This document shows, piece by piece, positions 7,340 to 13,928 of a DNA stretch of 13,928 nt. The notes under the pieces were generated by a model, which had not been told where the DNA came from, did not search any database, and saw only the letters and a program-made list of their open reading frames with translations. The translations under genes and the position numbers were made by a program. The stretch is from Euperipatoides rowelli (lineage: Eukaryota; Onychophora; Udeonychophora; Euonychophora; Peripatopsidae), in assembly GCA_003024985.2 (NCBI GenBank), contig PXIH01S0052282.1. One strand, given 5' to 3'. Position 1 is the stretch's first letter; each line of letters opens with the position of its first letter.

Positions 7340-7465
7340 GACTGAGTTATCATCCCATTGAAAACCGTTTTCTGTGAATAAGTCGCTTGGTACTTCGGAT
7401 GCCTGCCATGATGCTGATTGAAATTTTACGTAAGGTTTACACCAAATTAAACAGTTGATTCCCTG

Positions 7466-9387
7466 CTAGTCGGACACTTTTATCAGAATCCGCGCTTTAT
7501 TTATACTCGTAAGTGTATATATTCAGCAAAGTTCCCTAAGTTCTGATCAGTTCAGCTTTTTATTTTAATTTTATTTTAATATAATCCTGTTTTCCTTTTT
7601 CTTAGAATTACAATTAAATTTTTATTAGTCTATTATCCCGTATTAATTTCCCTTTTTTTCCTCTAAATCAAATCAAATTATCCGTTTTGTTTATTTATTT
7701 GAGCTAGTTATTTAGTCGGTTTTTATTCACTTTTTCTCTATTTATTTTCATAATTACTGTTTATTTATTAAAACTTTCTTTTTAACTTCTTTTTGTCTTT
7801 AAAATCTTTCTTTAATATTTATTTATAACTTTCCTTACTTTCTTATCATATAGTAATGTCATTAATCAGTTTTTATTGCCTCACTTAAGTTTGTTGCTAG
7901 CTGTCACAGTAATTTATTATACTTACATTCCTTGCACTGGAATCCTGTGAGCTGTGAAAACAATATGTCAACTTGACATCAATACAAATTACATACAAAT
8001 TTTAAAATTAAACAGGTAACTGTTAAATACCTGAAAATTTCTAAAAATTCAAATTTTTAATTTAAATTTTTATTTAACTCATTTTCTCAATTAATTTCCC
8101 CTTTGAGTGATTTCTTTTGGGCTGGTCTCTCTTATGTGATTGTTTTCCAATCACTGCTAGTTCGTGATTTTGTGCGGGATTAAACAAAATGGCTGTCTTA
8201 TGTTTACTAAAATGCCCTTTTTACTTTTTTTAATCTATTTTAGCCACGGTTTCTCGGAAAAATGTTTATTTCTTTAGAGAGGTTGAAAAATGGCAAATCT
8301 GACTCTGATGTTTAGCCTATTAACCGCGTTTTGCACATTTTTAGGTTAGTTAATTAATCGTGGCCACCAAGACAGATTAATGCCAATTACTTAGCAAAGG
8401 GACGAGTCTAAACCTTTTATTTATATTGATACAGCTCTTTTTGATTCTTTACAATGACCAAATATAATTGATTGATTTATTCCGATTTAACCTCTCAATA
8501 ATGTACTTGTTTAGTTGTAAAATATTTTAATTAATTGTGGCTTTGAAATATTTTATTTAATTTGCTTTTAATTAATTCTTTAATCATTTAATTTTTTAAT
8601 TGTCTATTTTGTTCCCACTTGCCTGTTTTTTTCTTTATTACTTATTGATTAATGTGATTTATAATGTCAGGCTAATTAACCAATGGCCTGATCATTCGCA
8701 CACACACCCGGGGTAAATTGAGAGCTGTGAAAAGGGTGATATAATGGAATAATTGAACAACAAGCAAGTATTTGTTCTATCTGATATTAAATGTGCTCTA
8801 CAAATTCGAGCACCATGGACGTTTGTTTCAATATGCAACGACGACTGCCGTGGACACCAGTTTTTTTTAACCGAGTCTCTGTCAAAACGGTGTATGAATT
8901 AAACAACAGAATCCAGTCCAGGGCGTTTGGATCTAGTTGAGATTGTCACTCAATACTACCTGAATAAACTCAACAGCAAGACCTGGGTCACACGTAGGCC
9001 ATTAGGATAAGGCTAAGCACATTAGAACAAGGAACAAGAGCATCAGGGCTTAAACTAAATTGTGTGGATTTGAATTATTATGACAAAATAAGTGACAAGC
9101 ACTAATGTAATTTTTATCTATAACAACCTCAATACAATTTTACCTTTCTTGTCTGCTCCAGGTTGTTGCCTCTGGATCTAAAAATAGACAGCTTAAACCT
9201 ACAAATATTTTTATTATGAATGTTATGAACTGAGAGAACCGAGACCCTTTGGATTATATAACTATATACAATTTATTTACAAATATACATTGACAACTAT
9301 ATATTTATATACAAGAGCTGTTATTGTACAATTGAAAAAATATTTCCAGTTAGGAACTATATATTTATGCACATCCTGATTTAACAG
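7466..9387. other. AT-rich region upstream of gag; no gene supported
   Basis: The 5' LTR and leader of the retroelement should start here. On the minus strand a TATAAATAAAG motif (about 7504-7494) lies some 155 bp before gag and could be a TATA box, but no repeat partner was found. Roughly 7560-8690 is a long T-rich (plus strand) stretch with short palindromes, such as ATGTCAACTTGACAT at 7965-7979 and the stem GTGCTC/GAGCAC at 8793-8813. From 8690 to 9180 the base composition is more balanced, and short open stretches occur (about 8905-9006, plus) without a recognised product. Confidence 0.4.
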
Positions 9388-9473
9388 ACCCTGGATATTA
9401 CAATAATGCCTTAAACAGATCAACCTTAGAGATGTTTGAATCCCTTTCTTCTTCAGATCCTCCTAAATCACAG
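9388..9473 (+). CDS. Possible internal exon of an unidentified host gene
   Basis: An 86-bp segment is preceded by an acceptor-like tttaacag and followed by a strong donor, CAG|GTAAGA (junction 9473/9474). With a two-base partial first codon it reads PGYYNNALNRSTLEMFESL, then SSSDPPKSQ, without a stop and ending on a codon boundary. The composition is much more protein-like than other readings of the surrounding AT-rich DNA. I do not recognise the protein. A second, pyrimidine-rich acceptor (ctttcttcttcag, ending 9456) within the segment could instead define a 17-nt microexon. No flanking exon was identified, so this is a candidate only. Confidence 0.3.
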
Positions 9474-9838
9474 GTAAGACCATTTAAATGTATATATGGT
9501 TATTATACCAATCTTTGCACACTCGATGTCATGTAATATGAATTTGATTATATAGAATTGAATGCTATGATTATTATGTTAGATATACTTATTTTACTAA
9601 TTATGATATGATTAACATTAAAATATACTAAATTTGGCCTTTCACTGATATCACACTCAATTGGATGGGGGTTGAATCAAATTTAATCTGTGTTACATAA
9701 ACACTAAAATCTTTATATTATAAGATGTTTATAAATTGATTTCTTATAACTCACCTCTGCCCACTAGCCTATTAGGGTCAGTGTTTTTATTGATTATAAA
9801 TATTGTAAAGAAAATTTAGTAAAGTTAATCCTCACAGC
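9474..9838. other. AT-rich spacer, possibly intron, ending in the MITE target site
   Basis: This follows the candidate splice donor. I see no ORF, RNA gene or repeat in it apart from the first copy of the 8-bp target duplication CTCACAGC (9831-9838). Confidence 0.4.
9831..9838. repeat. Target-site duplication, left copy (CTCACAGC)
   Basis: This 8-bp sequence abuts the left MITE terminus and is identical to the right copy. Confidence 0.9.
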
Positions 9839-10120
9839 CAGGGGTGTCTGAATGCAGGGAGCCTGGGAGCCATGGCTCCTGAAAAATATGAGCTGGCTCC
9901 TGAAAAAAATGAGCTGACTCCTGAAAAAAATGATTAATTTTAATGTTTAAAGACCTTCACTAATAACATCAGTATAATAAAATTTATCTAAAAATTAACT
10001 ACATAAGTTTCAATAGTTTTTCTTGCTTTATCATTAATTGTTACCCCCCTTTTTCCTTTTGCCACTTCTTACCTGGCTCCTAACAATTTTTTCCAGCTCC
10101 TGAACCTTTGGACACCCCTG
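9839..10120. mobile_element. hAT-like MITE, 282 bp, with 8-bp target-site duplication
   Basis: The ends are perfect 10-bp inverted repeats, CAGGGGTGTC (9839-9848) and GACACCCCTG (10111-10120). They extend imperfectly into a shared CAGG-AGC-TGG pattern. Both ends are flanked by the identical octamer CTCACAGC (9831-9838 and 10121-10128). Eight-base duplications and termini starting CAGGG are hallmarks of hAT-superfamily transposons. There is no coding capacity, so this is a nonautonomous element moved by a transposase from elsewhere. Subterminal repeats containing GGCTCCTGAAAAA near the left end and a related inverted copy near the right end could be transposase-binding sites. The intact duplication implies little decay since insertion. 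Confidence 0.9.
9867..9931 (+). repeat. Three tandem 21-23 bp units inside the MITE
   Basis: The units are 9867-9889 (23 bp), 9890-9910 (21 bp) and 9911-9931 (21 bp). They share the pattern GAGCTGGCTCCTGAAAAAAAT with few differences; the first has a two-base longer, more diverged start. They sit about 30 bp inside the left terminus. Their subterminal position suits repeated transposase-binding sites, though simple slippage is also possible. Confidence 0.85.
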
Positions 10121-10128
10121 CTCACAGC
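10121..10128. repeat. Target-site duplication, right copy (CTCACAGC)
   Basis: This 8-bp sequence abuts the right MITE terminus and is identical to the left copy. Removing the element plus one copy would restore the empty site. Confidence 0.9.
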
Positions 10129-11970
10129 CAATATAGGACCAACAAACAATGTTAAAATTGACTAATTAAAACTTCAAGTGTCTACCCTTTTTAATTAAGA
10201 TGGCTTTAGTTAGATGTCACTAATCATTAGTAGTAAGCCGCCTCTCTGGAGTATTCTGAAACTGACACCTGCTAATATTTATTTATGGTTTCTTTTTTTT
10301 TTTGTTTTGTGAGGGAAATGAGTGATGATTGTTATTGTTAATTTCAATAAAATTTCTCATTAAAATAATTATTTTAGGTTATATGTCATTTAATAATTCT
10401 ATTTATCAATATGTTCGATTCAGAACCTTACTCGAGAATGTTCCCTTGAAGTGAGTGTTCACTTTATGTATTTACCATCCATCCTCCTTGAGGGGACGCT
10501 CAATGAAGGGCAATGTCTGGTCCTCAATTTGAACTTCTGACAAACCATATTTGGTACCATAAAAATTATGAAACCGACGCTCAATGAAAACATTGTCTAA
10601 ATTTCAGTTCAATAATTTTATTAACACATTATCTAGCTTATGTTTGGTGATCACATGGAATTAATGACATGCAATTTATGAAAAATTCAACTATTATTAA
10701 TTTCTTATTGTTTTATAACACTCTAGGAATCAGACCAGTAATTGACAGGTAGATGCTAAAATTGTGCTAACCACATTTATGATATGTAAGGATATTTTAT
10801 TTCTATGTTTAAATATCTCTTAATGGATTCATGTATTTTTAATTATGAAATATAAGCCTATTATTATCTATTCCTGAGGTGAACGCTCAGTGAAGAACAT
10901 TTTTCATTCTCAAGGCAAAACACTAATGACTTAAAAGAAAAATTGACATGGGAGTAACCCTTATCATGTAATAATATTTGCAATAGTTTAGAGAAACCTG
11001 TTGACTTCCCTAAATATGTTTTGATCAATATTTGAAAGCCTGTCGACTCTCAATAAAGATATAACCAGTTAAATGAATGTGCATGAATTAGATGTTATGT
11101 CTGGGAAGAGTCCATTTAAAATTTGGAGTAATTATCTAAATTATGATTCAATTAAACTTTGAAATCTACAACAAAAATATTTAGGTACTACAGTAAATGT
11201 CCTAGTGACAGTTAAAGATCCACTATTTACTACTTGGGGTTAAGAATTCATAAAGAACCAGAATATGGAGTCTTCCTCACACACAAACCAAAATAAACAA
11301 TTATTAACAACATAAATCACAAACATCAGGTGTTAAAAATGATTACAATGGTACAGAGCTGAAATAATACCAATAATCTCTCTGACAAAGTTAATAGTTC
11401 TTAATTGATGATTATAGAGTCCAGGAACAAACTATCAATAATTGTTCTTGACTGTAGAATGATATGTTATATAATATTTAAAGTTAATTATACAGTACTG
11501 TTAAAGTTAATTTTGATGCATCATTACCTAGGCCTAATTAATTTTTAGCTAGACTTTAAACGAAGGATGTTAGATTTCTTGATTATTAACTTGAATGGAA
11601 AGGTGAAATTCTTGGAGCTAAGGGAAATATACAGTGCTGGGACATAAGGGATAGAAACTAAATTGTACCTGTTATCTTGAAATCTTCTCAGGATAGAGTT
11701 GATTTATTACTTTGAAATTTCTTGTAGTTTCTGTGGTTCAGGACTTGCTTGATATCGCGCACTTACTAATTTATTTATATAAAAGTTGTTAAATTACTAT
11801 AACTGAAATTATTGTTAAATTTTGAGGTGTTAGTAAAGAACCAGCATGGAAGTCTATCTCAGCTCAGAAGGATGTTAGAATTCATGAGACTAGAGAAACT
11901 TCCATCCAGCCCTTTACTTTAAAAGTTCAGTTTTAATTTAGAAAAGGTGGCAAAAGCCTAGTTGAAAAAT
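10129..11970. other. AT-rich noncoding region
   Basis: Apart from the dispersed motif listed separately, I see no gene. There are imperfect direct repeats: TAAAGAACCAG at 11251 and again at 11834, each followed by a similar ATGG-AGTCT-TCTCA pattern, and GAAGGATGTTAGA at 11562 and 11867. These hint at an old, diverged duplication of about 300-600 bp. Confidence 0.4.
10446..10903 (+). repeat. Four dispersed copies of a GACGCTCA-type motif
   Basis: Related 20-odd-bp sequences occur at about 10446-10467 (TTGAAGTGAGTGTTCACTTT), 10488-10510 (with GACGCTCAATGAA at 10495), 10571-10590 (GACGCTCAATGAA at 10576) and 10874-10896 (GAACGCTCAGTGAAG at 10881). Copies two and three share 13 identical bases plus a following CA(A/T)TGTCT, with a spacing of 81 bp. 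Each looks partly palindromic (GTGA..TCAC-like). The function is unknown; they may be remnants of a decayed tandem array or binding sites. Confidence 0.55.
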
Positions 11971-12093
11971 ATGACAGACCAAGAATTCCTAAGAGTTCTT
12001 NTTTTTATACTGACATCAGAGGAAACAGTTCAGATGTTATTAATGACTGTGCTACAGCTTCTATTGGATGAAACTAGTCAGCTGCTCATTTAG
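11971..12093 (+). CDS. Small ORF, 40 residues, Leu-rich, uncertain
   Basis: An ATG-started frame (MTDQEFLRVL at the beginning) continues through a Leu-rich stretch (VQMLLMTVLQLLLDE) to TAG 12091-12093. One codon contains an N (12001). An in-frame stop lies four codons upstream of the ATG, so it would be self-contained. It could fold as an amphipathic helix, but ORFs of this size arise by chance in DNA like this. No homology is recognised and no promoter is evident. It is recorded only because the residue pattern is more regular than its surroundings. Confidence 0.12.
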   Translation: MTDQEFLRVLXFILTSEETVQMLLMTVLQLLLDETSQLLI

Positions 12094-13665
12094 GTTCAGC
12101 CCAGGCCATTAATCAGGAGAGCTAGCCTGTCATCACCTTCTCCAGTCTCTGCTCCTCAGATGTAGAAATTAATTTAATTCTTTGTAATGACTGAGTTTCT
12201 GTAATTGTGAATTATTAATGAATGGACTATTCAGGGACTATTAAATTTACAGGACTATTTCTCTTATTGTTTCTCTTTATGTAGAGCCAATTTGTAAGCA
12301 TGTGATTGCCTCAGGTCTATTGTAGTTAAATTTGTTAGTTGTACTGCCCCTTCTGCATAAGAANTATGTGGTCATCCAATTTATTTATTTTAGCCATGCT
12401 TCTGAATATTAATAATTTATGAACATCAACATAACACTTTAGTGCATGACTAATTAGGGAGGAATAAAAATTACCAGCTTCTCATTAATTTGTATTGCTC
12501 AATTACAATCAACTTTAATATGACTCAGCAGCGAACGATTCTTTTTATTCTTTAATTATTATTGCCATCAATCTATTGAGTCGTACCACCAAGTCAAATT
12601 TTAGCCAAGGTGTGATCATTAACAAAGCTGGGGATTGTTTGCTTATATTTGGGTTCCCAATTATAAGTGTCCGTGGCCTTATGTCAATGGCTAGTCTTGT
12701 TACATATAGGAATATTTCATCTTATGTAATTGTTTATTATTCAGGGCGCCGCCAACAGCGATATTCCCTGGCAGTCAAACAGCCGACCTATTCAAAAATA
12801 ACCAGCTCGATATTTATTTGATCCTGCTGACTCCAGTAATATCTTTTGCATACAACAACTGCATTTATTCATTTTGGTTTCGTTTTGGATGTTTCAAATT
12901 TTTCCCAGCACTGCCCCTTTTTATGTTATTATTGAAATTCTAAATCCTCTTTTTTTTTTTTAGGAACATTTATCATTTCCAGTTGTTCACTCATCAACCA
13001 TTTAGCTTGATTCTTTTGACACAAGTCAGCATCTCTGACCCTCAATTTATCATCACTGTACAGACACATTAAAACAACAATAATGACTATTATAAGTCAT
13101 AGGTCAGGCTGAGTTAATAAAACTACTTAAACAATAAACATCAAATATAATATTATTAAACATAAAGCATTACATAAAATTCCTACTTAACACTACTAAA
13201 TCTAGTTTAAAAATTACACACTAATAGCTGGTTTATATAGCACCAACACACTACATATTTTTATATATATAGATACAGACATATGAATCCATATTTAAAT
13301 CTACTATCTCCATTTATACTAATATAGTCTATTTAAAATTTACTTACTACTATTATTTAGCATCTCTGTCTTGTACAGGCACAAATCAAGGTCACCTCAT
13401 CGACTATGCTTAACCCCTCCATTTATGATATGCTCTAGGATCCCAGTGAAATCCATATTAATGAGATCCAATTTAAAAATACCATTTTTCTTTAACCAAT
13501 AACTCAATGTCTTTTAATTTTTATTTATCAAACTTAATTTTATAGTCCTGTTATTCTAATTGGTCAGTTAGTCCCTTTCTCTCTGTTTATAGGTAATGTT
13601 GACTTATCACCTCTGTTTTTATAAGATGTTATGCTCTCAAGATTTTTATTTATAATTTCTTTTAA
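12094..13665. other. AT-rich noncoding region
   Basis: No gene is supported. A plus-strand open stretch at 12576-12821 lacks any protein-like features. Around 12745-12775 there is a GC-richer patch, CAGGGCGCCGCCAACAGCG, closed by TTCCCTG, which could form a short stem but has no partner terminus. At 12949-12963 a long T-run followed by AG looks like a splice acceptor, with an open frame of about 37 codons after it and an AATAAA near 13114, but nothing confirms an exon. Confidence 0.4.
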
Positions 13666-13671
13666 TTTCTA

Positions 13672-13928
13672 TTATATATATACAGTATATTATAACAAGA
13701 AGGCTAGATACTGACGCTACCAGTGACTTCCAAGATGGCGCCAGTCTAACCGCTTGCTACAGGAGAGTAGTACTAAATAATAAACCATGTTGGCTTGCGC
13801 TGGAACTCTGTAATGATAACGTGTGTAGTAGTCTGATGTGGAATGACAATGCAATACTTGGTAAATAAAGTTATATTTATTCTGGTGATAAATAATCTCT
13901 GCTACAACTGAAAGTATTACCGCTTGGC
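13672..13928 (+). promoter_or_regulatory. Promoter/LTR-like block at the right edge of the window
   Basis: The block is distinctly less AT-rich than the DNA before it. In order it shows a TATATATATACAG TATA-like stretch (about 13674-13686), CAAGATGGCGCC (13731-13742) matching the AAGATGGCG core of YY1-type sites common in transposable-element promoters, and AATAAAG (13864-13870), a polyadenylation signal. The window ends in CGCTTGGC. Promoter, then poly(A) signal, within about 200 bp is the layout of a compact LTR, and a following TTGGC could begin a primer-binding site. A host promoter with a first exon is an alternative. The partner repeat would lie outside the window. Confidence 0.35.

Larger units (their letters stand above)
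1711..7465 (-). mobile_element. Ty3/gypsy-type LTR retrotransposon, internal region, degenerate copy
   Basis: All the core domains of a Metaviridae-type element are read leftwards in canonical order: Gag with CCHC knuckle, aspartic protease, reverse transcriptase, RNase H, integrase. RNase H preceding integrase separates this from Ty1/copia elements, where integrase comes before RT. There is no env-like ORF and no chromodomain after integrase. Gag and the integrase half are long and clean, while protease to RNase H is cut by many small frame changes. The limits given are those of the coding-like region: an upstream in-frame stop before gag at 7466-7468, and a purine-rich tract past the integrase tail. 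LTRs were not recognised, so the true ends lie further out or are lost. The family is certain from the domains; the clade is not assigned. Confidence 0.93.

Noticed and set aside
7427-7443. TACGTAAGGTTTACACCA considered as a tRNA 3' end (primer-binding site complement)
   Set aside because: It ends in CCA but lacks acceptor or T-arm character, and the gag frame runs through it in a coding-like way.
11601-11616. AGGTGAAATTCTTGGA matches a universally conserved stretch of small-subunit rRNA
   Set aside because: Similarity stops at both edges, with no further rRNA sequence around it; most likely chance.
12745-12775. CAGGGCGCCGCC considered as a second hAT terminus
   Set aside because: There is no matching inverted end or 8-bp duplication in the window; only a short local stem.
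12576-12821. 81-codon plus-strand ORF
   Set aside because: It has no recognisable domain, promoter or conservation signal visible; likely chance.

Overview
This window looks like nuclear DNA from an invertebrate-type metazoan, though I cannot name the species. It is AT-rich, gene-poor and has no prokaryotic operons, ribosome binding sites or dense ORFs. It carries an LTR-class retrotransposon, a hAT-type MITE, and at least one stretch that reads like a short exon with a good splice donor. Six isolated single N bases (618, 5652, 6229, 6730, 12001, 12364) suggest a consensus assembly with local base uncertainty.

From about 1.7 to 7.5 kb, on the minus strand, lies the internal region of one Ty3/gypsy (Metaviridae-type) retrotransposon. 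The order is gag (CCHC zinc knuckle), a Ser/Asn/Lys-rich spacer, aspartic protease (DSG), reverse transcriptase (YLDD), RNase H and integrase (HHCC finger, DDE core, C-terminal domain, basic YNLRPRK tail). Gag ends on a textbook -1 ribosomal frameshift heptamer, U UUA AAC, directly before its stop codon. The -1 frame is open and leads towards protease. The pol part is broken: about ten reading-frame changes are packed into roughly 2.2 kb (about 5.8 to 3.55 kb). The integrase part keeps one frame but has two in-frame stops. No env-like gene is seen. I could not find a convincing LTR pair or tRNA primer site, so the outer borders are unresolved.

From 1 to 1.7 kb is mostly unexplained AT-rich DNA. 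It includes a striking inverted repeat of 29-bp arms about 145 bp apart (1240-1442), close to where the 3' end of the retroelement should be.

From 7.5 to 13.9 kb is AT-rich noncoding DNA, plausibly intronic or intergenic. Inside it are a complete 282-bp hAT-like MITE (9839-10120) with 10-bp terminal inverted repeats and a perfect 8-bp target duplication, an exon-like segment ending in CAG|GTAAGA (9388-9473), four degenerate copies of a GACGCTCA-containing motif (10.44-10.90 kb), and a promoter/LTR-like block at the right edge (about 13.67-13.93 kb) with TATA-like, AAGATGGCGCC and AATAAA signals.

The retroelement proteins would together form the usual copy-and-paste machinery: Gag packages RNA, protease matures the polyprotein, RT/RNase H makes cDNA, and integrase inserts it. 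This copy is very probably unable to do so as written. The MITE encodes nothing and would have depended on a hAT transposase elsewhere.
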